This document shows positions 1 through 6,786 of a stretch of 14,120 nt of DNA, piece by piece. Source of the DNA: Deinococcus sp. GTDB taxonomy: Bacteria; Deinococcota; Deinococci; Deinococcales; Thermaceae. The notes under the pieces were generated by a model that was not told the origin of the DNA, searched no databases, and saw only the letters and a list, made by a program, of their open reading frames with translations. The stretch covers positions 1 through 14,120 of the forward strand of contig JAMCQK010000077.1 in the NCBI GenBank assembly GCA_023382135.1, in the 5' to 3' direction. Each line of letters begins with the position of its first letter. Position 1 is the stretch's first letter. The position numbers were made by a program, and so were the translations under genes.

Positions 1-1
1 C

Positions 2-64
2 CGGTTAATCCGCAAAGATGCGGGGTATGTTTGGTCCGGTGAGAAGCCGGTCAGGTTTCAGTAG
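2..64 (+). CDS. possible 3' end of a plus-strand gene (partial, unidentified)
   Basis: An open frame enters from the left edge and ends at a TAG at 62-64. It encodes about 20 residues ending in GYVWSGEKPVRFQ, a composition that looks like real protein. If genuine, its end overlaps the stop of the converging minus-strand gene (51-53) by 14 bases, which would match the tail-to-tail overlaps seen elsewhere in this window. The fragment is too short to identify, and a chance open frame of 20 codons is quite possible. Confidence 0.3.
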   Translation, partial: RLIRKDAGYVWSGEKPVRFQ

Positions 65-800
65 GCGGCTCGGGCTGCAAGGTGGAGCTTTGGTCAAGCT
101 CAGCTTCCAACTGCTCCAAAGCCCGCCGGATGCTTCCACCCTGGTACGGAAGGGCGGCGTATAAAAGCTGCGGCAGTTTTTCTTTAAGCCTGTGGAAGAC
201 CGGTGGAGCGGCAGCAGCTCCGCCTTGTTGCAACACCAGCAGGTAGCGATCCGTGTCCACCTTGAACATCAGATCAGACCCGCGCAGGGTTTCCAGGATG
301 ATCCTAGCGCCTTGGCTGCTCTGGGTTTGTACCAGAATAAGCATTACCGGGTGGCGCGCAGCCACTGCTTCCAAGTTGTAGGCCAGGGCAGTGAGGGCGC
401 TTCGTTTCATGATCCCCTGGGATTCGGTATAGGCTGGGCCTGAAAGCTTGGCCACCACTAAGGTTTCGTGGTGCTGTCGGAAGAGCGCCATTAGGAACGC
501 AGCGCAACTGGCCATAAACGCCGCCAGGCCAAAGGGTCGTATATTTTCCGGGAGTTCCACCAGGTGGTCGCTTGCCTGAAAGGAGAGTCCCAAGGCCGTC
601 AGGGCCAGAGCCAGCACCCAGAAGGGCCTGGTCCGCGGCCCCACCGGGGCCCGTGCGTACAAGGTGGCGGTGCTGGCCATCAGCAGACTAGCAACCAGAT
701 AGCCAAGAGCAAGCGAAAACTCTTCTTTAGGCGCATACAGCCACGAAGGCCATAGGCCTAGCACTAGAAAGAATAGTGGCAGAAGCTGCAGCACGATCAT
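51..800 (-). CDS. membrane protein with degenerate GGDEF-like C-terminal domain
   Basis: The 249-residue protein has about four hydrophobic helices (roughly residues 3-22, 29-48, 59-77 and 88-108), then a soluble domain (about 128-235). That domain follows the spacing of a GGDEF domain: a run resembling R-x-A-L-x-x-L, a strand at RHPVMLILVQ (150-159), then LRGSDLMFKVDTDRYLLVL (172-190), where active enzymes have 'LR..D...R.GGDEF.vll'. The GG(D/E)EF signature is replaced by VDTDRY, and the metal-binding Asp after the first strand is missing. Diguanylate cyclase activity is therefore not expected, and a sensory or structural role is more likely. The tail is Pro/Glu rich. The ATG at 798-800 has no clear Shine-Dalgarno, but a TAAGCT box lies 9 nt upstream. 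The gene is divergent from rarA. The GGDEF link is my reading of the pattern, not a search result. Confidence 0.7.
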   Translation of the reverse strand: MIVLQLLPLFFLVLGLWPSWLYAPKEEFSLALGYLVASLLMASTATLYARAPVGPRTRPFWVLALALTALGLSFQASDHLVELPENIRPFGLAAFMASCAAFLMALFRQHHETLVVAKLSGPAYTESQGIMKRSALTALAYNLEAVAARHPVMLILVQTQSSQGARIILETLRGSDLMFKVDTDRYLLVLQQGGAAAAPPVFHRLKEKLPQLLYAALPYQGGSIRRALEQLEAELDQSSTLQPEPPTET

Positions 801-976
801 CTATATTTGAGCTTAATGCCTGAGCCCATCGCTTGGTGTTCATATGAACCACGGTTGCCGAGGTTGCCAGGTGTTTCCAGTTTGCCGCCAAGGCCGCCAT
901 CTCTGCCCGCTTTATGTCCAATCCTCGCGCAACTGGCTCACTTTCGGAAAAGGGCCTGTGCTGCCAAGATAGAGTT

Positions 977-2254
977 GTGACCCCACTAGCTGAGCGCATG
1001 CGGCCTCGCACCTTGGACGACCTGGTGGGCCAGGAGCACTTGACTGGTGCCGGCAGGCCCCTGCGCAAGATGTTAGAAAACAAAAACCTGCACTCGCACA
1101 TTCTCTGGGGCCCGCCTGGGACCGGCAAAACCACTTTAGCCCGTGTGCTGGCGGAAGGCGTGGGCCAAAAAATCGTTGCGCTGTCGGCGGTCTCGGCGGG
1201 CGTCAAAGACATTAAAGAAGCGGTGGAAAAAGCGCGCGCAACGGGTGGTTTAGTCTTGTTCGTCGACGAGGTGCACCGCTTCAATAAAGCGCAGCAGGAC
1301 GCTTTGTTGCCCCACGTTGAATCCGGCTTGCTTACTTTTATTGGCGCCACCACCGAGAACCCTTCGTTTGAAGTAAACCCCGCTTTGCGTTCGCGGGCGC
1401 GGGTCTACGTGCTTAACCCGTTGGAGCCTTCGGAAATTCAAAAGGTTTTGACACGGGCGCTTTCGCACCCGGAAGGCCTGCCGGGAACCGAAGCCGAGCC
1501 GGAAGCGCTCAAGCTCTTATCCGAAGCCGCGCTGGGCGATGCTCGCAGGGCGCTTTCGGCTTTGGAGCTTGCTTCCATGCTTGGCCAGGGAAAAGTCACT
1601 GCGGCTCTGGTCAAGGAAGCCTTGGGCAAAGGCACCCTGCTGATGGACAAAGGCGGCGAAGCATTTTATGACCTGATTTCAGCGCTGCACAAAAGCGTGC
1701 GCGGGAACCACGTGGATGCGGCGCTTTATTATCTCGCCCGCATGCTGGAAGGCGGGGCCGATCCTTTGTATCTGGCGCGCAGGCTTACGCGCATGGCGCT
1801 GGAGGATATCGGTCTGGCGGATCCCAATGCTATTCGAGTCGCCATGGCGGCCAAAGATACTTACGATTTTTTAGGGAGTCCCGAAGGAGAACTGGCGCTG
1901 GCGGAACTGTGTGTCTACCTGGCGCTGGCGCCCAAGTCGAACAGTGTTTACAGTGCCTGGTCGAACGCGCAACAAGCTGTGCGCGACCACCCGGACGCCC
2001 AGGTTCCCCTCAACATTCGCAACGCGCCCACCGGCCTGATGAAGCGGCTTGGTTACGGGAAGGGCTACGCCTACTATCACCAGGACGCGGAAGCGAGCTT
2101 TGCGCAGCAGTATATGCCGGAAGGCCTCGAGGCCTTCACCTTGTACCAAGCCACTGGCGAGGGCTGGGAGGAAAAGGTAAGGGAGCGGCTCAAGCAACTA
2201 CGCCAAAGGTTTGCCAAGGCCCGCTCAGGCGAGAAGCCGGAGAACCAGAGCTAG
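977..2254 (+). CDS. rarA: replication-associated recombination protein A (AAA+ ATPase, RarA/MgsA)
   Basis: RarA is a clamp-loader-like AAA+ ATPase that acts at stalled forks and single-stranded DNA ends. Numbering from the GTG at 977 (425 residues), the sequence shows Walker A GPPGTGKTT (45-53), Walker B LFVDEVH (94-100), the family signature HRFNKAQQDALLPH (100-113), sensor 1 ATTENPS (124-130), arginine-finger region RSRARV (138-143) and sensor 2 GDARRALSALE. The C-terminal MgsA tetramerisation region carries AMAAKDTYDFLGSPEGELALAE, typical of the family. An in-frame ATG at 914 would add 21 residues. I prefer 977 because homologues begin close to 'PLAxRMRPxTLxxxxGQ' and the extra residues look non-conserved. 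Neither start has a strong ribosome-binding site. The TAG stop overlaps the paaX stop. Confidence 0.95.
   Translation: MTPLAERMRPRTLDDLVGQEHLTGAGRPLRKMLENKNLHSHILWGPPGTGKTTLARVLAEGVGQKIVALSAVSAGVKDIKEAVEKARATGGLVLFVDEVHRFNKAQQDALLPHVESGLLTFIGATTENPSFEVNPALRSRARVYVLNPLEPSEIQKVLTRALSHPEGLPGTEAEPEALKLLSEAALGDARRALSALELASMLGQGKVTAALVKEALGKGTLLMDKGGEAFYDLISALHKSVRGNHVDAALYYLARMLEGGADPLYLARRLTRMALEDIGLADPNAIRVAMAAKDTYDFLGSPEGELALAELCVYLALAPKSNSVYSAWSNAQQAVRDHPDAQVPLNIRNAPTGLMKRLGYGKGYAYYHQDAEASFAQQYMPEGLEAFTLYQATGEGWEEKVRERLKQLRQRFAKARSGEKPENQS
2121..2136. repeat. 16-bp perfect palindrome centred on CTCGAG
   Basis: AAGGCCTCGAGGCCTT is its own reverse complement and lies inside rarA, where it is read as Glu-Gly-Leu-Glu-Ala-Phe. 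It is one of eight CCTCGAGG octamers in the window (see findings). Confidence 0.8.
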
Positions 2255-3024
2255 TCTGCCGCCGAAGATCCTAACAAGGGTCCGGCCTTACGCGAAAGCT
2301 GGCGGTGAAGCCCTAGAAAGCGTTCTTTTGCCGCTTGGCCCAGGAAGCCCGGCGGGGTGAGCTCCGGCGGAAGCCCGGGGTCAAAGTACAGGAGCTTTCT
2401 TGCTTCGTGCACCAGCCGCGTGAGCTGGACAAAGGCTTCCTGCTCGCTTCTTGGAAGAGGATCTTTTTGTTTCAAGAAAACCTTGTAGCGGGTCTGGGCC
2501 GCTTTGAGGTCAAAAGATTTTTCCACCAGCTCATGCCCGGAAGAATTTGTCAGCCGTTCGGCCTCGAAGAGCTCTACGTATCCGTTCAAGCCGTAAAACT
2601 GTACTAGATCCCGGGCGGCCTCGAGGCCGCCGTTTGGACTAACCCAGACCCCCGGTAGAGGCGTACCAAACCCCAGCAATACCAGTTCGTTCCTGAAGCG
2701 GTCCCGAACCGACCGCTTAGCCTCCGGTACCGCGTAGATCAAGACCCGCCACTTGCCGTCCCATGGCGAGCCGTACGAGTAAAGCCGCTCGCGAACCTTT
2801 TCCACCTGCCAAGCCACCCGCGATGAAAGTTTGTAGAAGGCCTTGCGGCCCTCTTTCTCCGGGATAATCCAGCCGCGCCGAACGCTCCTGGAAACCGCCG
2901 CCCGCACTGCCGGCTCGCTGAACTCCAACATTTCCATCCAACGAATCAGGTCTCCCACCCAGGCCCGGTTTTCCGGATATATGTGCTCCATATAGAGCGT
3001 GAAGAGGGAAGAGCGAGCTCGCAT
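2251..3024 (-). CDS. PaaX-family transcriptional regulator
   Basis: This is a GntR-like repressor of the PaaX family, whose best-known member controls phenylacetate catabolism by sensing phenylacetyl-CoA. From the ATG at 3022-3024 the protein has 257 residues. It has an N-terminal winged helix (about 1-85), with EPAVRAAVSRSVRRGWI and GRKAFYKLS as recognition-helix and wing regions. A central domain follows, starting WDGKWRVLIYAVPE and containing GFGTPLPGVWVSP (119-130), the hallmark PaaX segment, then a helical C-terminal domain with FLGLHRQL. A TTG at 3052-3054 would add ten residues. The ATG is preferred because the family begins close to 'SLxxxLYG' and a TAAACT box sits 7 nt upstream of it. 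No phenylacetate genes are in the window, so the ligand and targets are unknown. The stop overlaps the rarA stop. Confidence 0.88.
   Translation of the reverse strand: MRARSSLFTLYMEHIYPENRAWVGDLIRWMEMLEFSEPAVRAAVSRSVRRGWIIPEKEGRKAFYKLSSRVAWQVEKVRERLYSYGSPWDGKWRVLIYAVPEAKRSVRDRFRNELVLLGFGTPLPGVWVSPNGGLEAARDLVQFYGLNGYVELFEAERLTNSSGHELVEKSFDLKAAQTRYKVFLKQKDPLPRSEQEAFVQLTRLVHEARKLLYFDPGLPPELTPPGFLGQAAKERFLGLHRQLSRKAGPLLGSSAAD
2614..2631. repeat. 18-bp perfect palindrome centred on CTCGAG
   Basis: GGCGGCCTCGAGGCCGCC is a perfect 18-bp palindrome within the paaX-family gene, read on the minus strand as Gly-Gly-Leu-Glu-Ala-Ala. It is the longest of the CTCGAG palindromes in the window. Confidence 0.8.
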
Positions 3025-3031
3025 GGATATG

Positions 3032-3037
3032 AGTTTA
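3032..3037 (-). promoter_or_regulatory. candidate -10 box for leaderless paaX-type transcript
   Basis: TAAACT on the minus strand (TANNNT type) ends 7 nt before the ATG at 3024, and there is no Shine-Dalgarno sequence. This arrangement is typical of leaderless genes in Deinococcota. I could not identify a convincing -35 hexamer. Confidence 0.35.
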
Positions 3038-3167
3038 TATCGAATATTGGGCAAGACCCGAAAACTGCTAGCCGTAGCTGGCCAGAACCTTGTTGCCCGC
3101 CTTAGTGTGCTTCGCTGTCCGGCCTTGGGAAAGGTGAAGCCCTCGCCTTCAGGCGACAGATGATGCT

Positions 3168-3335
3168 GTTGTCGTTTCGTAACCCCATTGTCATTTCGAG
3201 CCGCAGGCGAGAAATCTCGTTTTTTTCTTTATCGTCTTCAGAAGCAAAAGAGAGATCCCGAACCACAACTAGCCCTTCGGGCTGAGCACTTCGTTCGGGA
3301 TGACACGAAAGAGTTTCCCGGATGACACGGAAATG
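3168..3335. repeat. degenerate interspersed inverted repeat (the 'CHPERSE' type)
   Basis: This fills most of the 369-bp gap between the paaX-type gene and hslO (3055-3423). The core (about 3189-3305) has inverted ends: TGTCATTTCGAGC on the left, and the complement of TGTCATCCCGAACG on the right. Next to each arm are internal motifs, GAGAAATCTCG (3209-3219) and AGAGATCCCG (3251-3260). A further arm-like copy, GTCGTTTCG, lies at about 3171-3179, and a direct repeat of GGATGACACG occurs at 3298 and 3320. Similar short inverted repeats are scattered through many bacterial genomes and give false proteins containing 'CHPERSE'. The minus strand here indeed reads CHPERSAQPEG. The rest of the gap (3055-3167 and 3336-3423) shows no gene. 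Confidence 0.65.
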
Positions 3336-3409
3336 CACTCGGGGTAACAGGGGGTGCTCGGGATGAACCTAAAGCTGGCCTGGATTCCTCTTTGAAAAGC
3401 AGTTTCGGC

Positions 3410-3415
3410 TAACAT
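3410..3415 (+). promoter_or_regulatory. candidate -10 box for hslO
   Basis: TAACAT (TANNNT type) ends 8 nt before the GTG start of hslO. The only purine run before the start is AGGG, close to the GTG, so the transcript may be leaderless. The -35 region is not convincing. Confidence 0.35.
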
Positions 3416-3423
3416 AGGGCGTT

Positions 3424-4446
3424 GTGGGCCGCTTGATTAGAGGTTTGGCCGCAGAGGGAAAGCTGCGTGTGCTGGCCGCCGAAACCACCGATATCGCCGA
3501 AGAAGCCCGCGTTCGTCACGGGCTTTCGTCCACGCCCACGGCTGCGCTCGGGAGAGCCATGACGGGTGGGCTCTTGCTCTCGTTTTTGCTCTCCAAAACC
3601 CCCAAGGAGCGCGTCGGCCTGCGCTTTACCGGTGATGGCCCGCTGGGCGGTCCGGTGGTGGAAGCCGCACCCGATGGCCTGGTGAGGGGCTACGTGAAGA
3701 GCCCCGGGGTTGAACTTCCTCTTAGAGCCGATGGAAAACTGAATGTGGGTGCGGCGGTGGGCCGGGGCGAACTCAAGGTTGCGCGCGCTTTGTCGAACGG
3801 CGAGATCTATCAATCGGCAACCGAACTGGTCTCGGGCGAGATTGCCGAAGACCTGGCTCACTACCTGTTGCAGTCGGAGCAGGCGCCTTCCGCGGTGTTG
3901 CTGGGCGTGAGGGTACACGGGGAAGGTCAGGTGCAGGTTGCGGGCGGGGCGGTGATTCAGCTGATGCCAGGGGCGCCTGATAGCGTGGTGAAAGGCCTCG
4001 AGGCCAACCTCCAGAACGCACCTTCCATGACCAAGCTGATGCTGCACCAGGGACTTGACCAGTCGGTCCAGTGGCTCCTGCGCGGCCTCGAGTACCAGGC
4101 CACCGATTTATCCGCTATCGGTTTCAAAAACGGCCACGTGCCGCTGCGCTTTGGCTGCCGCTGCAGCCGTGAACGCGCGCTGGCGGCGCTGGTCTACTTT
4201 GACCGCCACGAACGCGAAGAGATGATCACCAAAGACGGCGGCGCCGAAGTGGTCTGCCACTGGTGCGGCGAAAAATACCAGCTCCCGCCCGAGGACATCC
4301 GCTCGCTGGGATTTTCCGAGGTGCGCTGCCCCGACTGCGGTACGATGTGGGAGTATCTGCGCGAAGACGGCACAGTGGTGGCTTTCGAGGGAGACACCTG
4401 CCGCTGCGGGCGGCGGGTGGAGCTTCCGGCCCTTCCAAAAGCCTGA
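3424..4446 (+). CDS. hslO: Hsp33 redox-regulated chaperone with an extra C-terminal cysteine cluster
   Basis: Hsp33 is a cytosolic holdase that is switched on when oxidation releases zinc from four C-terminal cysteines. The N-terminal substrate-binding domain is intact, with GDGPLGGPVVEA (70-81), VGRGELKVAR, LVSGEIAEDLAHYLLQSEQ (135-153) and GGAVIQLMPGA (174-184). The zinc switch is canonical: CRC at 245-247 and CHWC at 278-281, with SRER after the first pair and GE(K)Y after the second. The protein is 340 residues, whereas about 290 is usual. The extra C-terminus carries a second set, CPDC (302-305) and CRC (326-328), which could form another zinc knuckle. The GTG start matches where family members begin; there is no strong ribosome-binding site. 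metY follows after 46 bases on the same strand. Confidence 0.93.
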   Translation: MGRLIRGLAAEGKLRVLAAETTDIAEEARVRHGLSSTPTAALGRAMTGGLLLSFLLSKTPKERVGLRFTGDGPLGGPVVEAAPDGLVRGYVKSPGVELPLRADGKLNVGAAVGRGELKVARALSNGEIYQSATELVSGEIAEDLAHYLLQSEQAPSAVLLGVRVHGEGQVQVAGGAVIQLMPGAPDSVVKGLEANLQNAPSMTKLMLHQGLDQSVQWLLRGLEYQATDLSAIGFKNGHVPLRFGCRCSRERALAALVYFDRHEREEMITKDGGAEVVCHWCGEKYQLPPEDIRSLGFSEVRCPDCGTMWEYLREDGTVVAFEGDTCRCGRRVELPALPKA

Positions 4447-4455
4447 ACAGGCTTT
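4438..4455 (+). other. short inverted repeat over the hslO stop codon
   Basis: AAAGCCTG-AA-CAGGCTTT forms an 8-bp inverted repeat that contains the hslO TGA (4444-4446). It could fold as a hairpin with a 4-base loop, or act as a small operator in front of metY. It has no following T-run, so it is not a standard intrinsic terminator. Confidence 0.4.
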
Positions 4456-4492
4456 AGACTATAGAGCACCAGGAATAGTTGCCTGACACTTT

Positions 4493-5740
4493 ATGGACTA
4501 CCAGACCTTAGCGGTGCTTGCGGGACTACCGGCGGATGACCCGCACGGCGCGGTGGGCCTTCCCATCTACGGGGTGGCCGCCTATCGCTTTTCCGGCCTC
4601 GAGGACGGCCAGCAGCGCTTCGCCACCGGTGAAGGCTACACGTATACGCGCATCCAGAACCCCACGGCGGCGGCTTTGGAGCAACGTTTGGCGGCGCTGG
4701 AAGGAGCGGTGGGCGCGGTTGCGCTTGCTTCGGGCCAGTCGGCCAGCTTCGCCGCGCTTTTGTCTTTGGTGCGCCCGGGTGACGAGATCATCGCCAGCCC
4801 CGGACTTTTTGGCGGTACCGTGGGGCTTCTCAACCAGGTCTTTGGCCTGATGGGCGTAAAGACCACCTTTGTGGCGCCGGAAGCGGACCAGGTGCGTGCG
4901 GCTATCACGCCGAACACCAAAGTGGTCTTTGCCGAGGTGCTGGCTAACCCGGCGCTTGCGATTCCGGACTTCGAGGTCCTGGCATCGCTCTGCGAAGAAC
5001 GCAAAATTGCGTTCTTAGTCGACAACACCTTTGGAGCGGCGGGGTATCTTGCCAGACCTTTAGACCACGGCGCTCACGTGGTCACCCACAGCCTGACCAA
5101 GTGGGCCTCGGGCCATGGCTCGGTGCTCGGGGGGGCGGTGCTCTCGCGCGAGACCAGTCTCTGGGAAAACTTCCCTCAGTTTCTCGCGGCGGACCTACAA
5201 GGGCGTGTGCCGCTGGAAGCCTTCGGCTCCCGCTGCTATCCCGAGCGCGTCCGGCACCTGGGCCTGGCTGTGGGCGGCATGGTGCTTTCGCCCTTCAATG
5301 CTTATCTGCTTTTTCAAGGCCTCGAGACCCTGCCTTTGCGGGTCGAACGACAAAATCTAAACGCCATGCGCCTGGCGGCATTTCTGGCGGGCCAGCCCAA
5401 GATCGCCTGGCTGCGTTATCCGGGGCTGGCGTCTGACCCCGCGCACCGCCGGGCTGCCAAATATTTGCAGGGAGGTTTTGGCGGCATACTCACACTGGGA
5501 ATTAAAGGCGGTCTGGAAGGCGCAAGCCGTTTTCTGTCCCAGCTAAAAATTTTGCAGGCGCCCAACGTGGGTGACGTGCGGACGCTGGCGGTTCATCCGT
5601 GGACAACCACCCACAGCAGGCTGCCAGAACCCGCCAGGCTCGCGGCTGGCGTAAGCCCGGAGATGGTGCGGATATCAGTGGGTGTGGAGAGTGCGGCAGA
5701 CCTCGAGGCCATGCTCTCCGAGGCCCTGGCGGCGGTCTAG
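4493..5740 (+). CDS. metY: O-acetylhomoserine sulfhydrylase (PLP-dependent, MetY type)
   Basis: This is a member of the Cys/Met-metabolism PLP enzyme family, predicted to make homocysteine from O-acetylhomoserine and sulfide in the cytosol. The 415-residue protein shows GYTYTRIQNPT (48-58; Tyr and Arg reach the phosphate of the neighbouring subunit), ASGQSA (79-84; phosphate loop) and LVDNTFG (175-181; Asp to the pyridine nitrogen). The Schiff-base lysine is in HSLTKW (K203). LSPFNAYLLFQGLETLPLRVERQNLNA and VRISVGVES near the end (R393 binds the carboxylate) favour MetY over cystathionine gamma-synthase. Related activities such as O-succinylhomoserine or homocysteine/cysteine lyase cannot be excluded by sequence alone. 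The ATG lacks an obvious ribosome-binding site. The stop overlaps that of galK. Confidence 0.88.
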   Translation: MDYQTLAVLAGLPADDPHGAVGLPIYGVAAYRFSGLEDGQQRFATGEGYTYTRIQNPTAAALEQRLAALEGAVGAVALASGQSASFAALLSLVRPGDEIIASPGLFGGTVGLLNQVFGLMGVKTTFVAPEADQVRAAITPNTKVVFAEVLANPALAIPDFEVLASLCEERKIAFLVDNTFGAAGYLARPLDHGAHVVTHSLTKWASGHGSVLGGAVLSRETSLWENFPQFLAADLQGRVPLEAFGSRCYPERVRHLGLAVGGMVLSPFNAYLLFQGLETLPLRVERQNLNAMRLAAFLAGQPKIAWLRYPGLASDPAHRRAAKYLQGGFGGILTLGIKGGLEGASRFLSQLKILQAPNVGDVRTLAVHPWTTTHSRLPEPARLAAGVSPEMVRISVGVESAADLEAMLSEALAAV

Positions 5741-5755
5741 AAAAATTTCGCCGCC
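5728..5755. other. GC-rich inverted repeat across the metY/galK stop codons
   Basis: GGCGGCG (5728-5734) pairs with CGCCGCC (5749-5755) around a 14-base, AT-rich loop that contains the shared CTAG of both stop codons. It may act as a bidirectional terminator or RNA-end stabiliser made from the last codons of both genes. There is no T-run on either side. Confidence 0.4.
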
Positions 5756-6786
5756 GGATAGTCCTTTGTCACGCCTTGGCAAAACAACTCTTTCTCGCCC
5801 TCCGGCACCAGCGCCACAATGGCCCCGCCGAAGCCGGCACCGGTGATGCGCGCGCCAACCGCGCCGTGTTTGATGCAAATCTCCACAAGCTGGTCAACCT
5901 CTGGCAGCGAAACCCGGTAGTCTTCTTTCAAAGACTGGTGCGAAGCCAGCATCAGCTCACCAAATCGCTTGACGTTGCCTTGTTCCAACGCCTCTACACC
6001 CTCAAGCACGCGGGCGTTTTCGGTCACTACGTGGCGGGCGCGGCGGTTCAGGGGCTCGGGAAGGCCGTTTACGGCGCGCATGCTTTGCAGTGGCACGTCG
6101 CGCAGGGCCTTCACGCCCAAAAGCTTGCAGGCCTCTTCGCACTCGGTGCGGCGTGTGTTGTAGCCCGATTCAGCCAGTCTTCTTGGTATTCCGGAGTCCA
6201 CAACCAAAATTGCGTAGCCCCTTGGAAGGGTAACCAGCCGGTAGCTTAGATCCCTGGTGTCCAAAAACAGCGCGTGGCCTGGCTGCCCCAGCGAGGCCAC
6301 CATCTGGTCCATAATTCCACAACGAACGCCCACGTACTCCACTTCCGCTCGCTGAGCCAGGCGAGCCAGCGTTACGTCGTCAAAGTCCAGCCCAAACAGC
6401 CTTCTCAGCGCGCGGAGAGTAGCAACCTCCAAGGCGGCGGAGCTCGAAAGCCCCACGCCTATCGGTACGGAACTCTTCAGGTGCATCCTGGCCCCCGGTA
6501 CCTGGTAGCCTGCTTGACGGAGAACCCAGACACAGCCCGCCGGGTAGTCGAGCCAGTCCCCTTGTTTGGCGTTTTGCAGGCCGCGCACTTTTCGCTGGGA
6601 GAAATTCTCCGCATACGCCTCGATGATTCCGTCCATCGCCGAGGCTTCCACCCGGGTGTTGTAAGAAAGTGGGGTCGGCAGCACGAAGCCCTGGTTGTAG
6701 TCGGTGTGCTCGCCGAGAAGATTGACCCTTCCGGGGGCACTCGCGTCCGTCGCGGGTTGGTGGCCAAACACCTCGATAAAACCCAT
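5737..6786 (-). CDS. galK: galactokinase
   Basis: A GHMP-family kinase that phosphorylates galactose to galactose 1-phosphate with ATP, the first committed Leloir step. From the ATG at 6784-6786 it has 349 residues. The substrate motif is PGRVNLLGEHTDYNQGFVLP (18-37), the ATP-binding GHMP motif is VPIGVGLSSSAALEVA (107-122), the catalytic Asp region is CGIMDQ (D160), and motif 3 is GARITGAGFGG (311-321). A longer reading frame exists, but the ATG is clearly the start: it follows a good Shine-Dalgarno (GGAGGG), it shares its A with the TGA of the upstream M24 gene (TGATG), and the family begins here. This coupling places galK last in the transport/Leloir operon. Confidence 0.95.
   Translation of the reverse strand: MGFIEVFGHQPATDASAPGRVNLLGEHTDYNQGFVLPTPLSYNTRVEASAMDGIIEAYAENFSQRKVRGLQNAKQGDWLDYPAGCVWVLRQAGYQVPGARMHLKSSVPIGVGLSSSAALEVATLRALRRLFGLDFDDVTLARLAQRAEVEYVGVRCGIMDQMVASLGQPGHALFLDTRDLSYRLVTLPRGYAILVVDSGIPRRLAESGYNTRRTECEEACKLLGVKALRDVPLQSMRAVNGLPEPLNRRARHVVTENARVLEGVEALEQGNVKRFGELMLASHQSLKEDYRVSLPEVDQLVEICIKHGAVGARITGAGFGGAIVALVPEGEKELFCQGVTKDYPAAKFF

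Noticed and set aside
844..972. Small cysteine-rich plus-strand frame (42 residues, CRGCQVFPVC...C)
   Set aside because: It overlaps the rarA upstream region, has no ribosome-binding site and its cysteines are not arranged like a known motif. It is most likely chance.
727..1353. Long minus-strand open frame opposite rarA (208 codons)
   Set aside because: It runs antisense to the conserved Walker region of rarA and overlaps the N-terminus of the neighbouring membrane protein. Its composition is Ser/Ala/Thr-rich and matches no family.
3102..3338. Minus-strand frame encoding CHPERSAQPEG
   Set aside because: The translation is the typical false protein produced by the interspersed repeat at this place, not a gene.
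4438..4455. Intrinsic terminator after hslO
   Set aside because: The hairpin overlaps the stop codon and is not followed by a T-run, so it is kept only as an inverted repeat.
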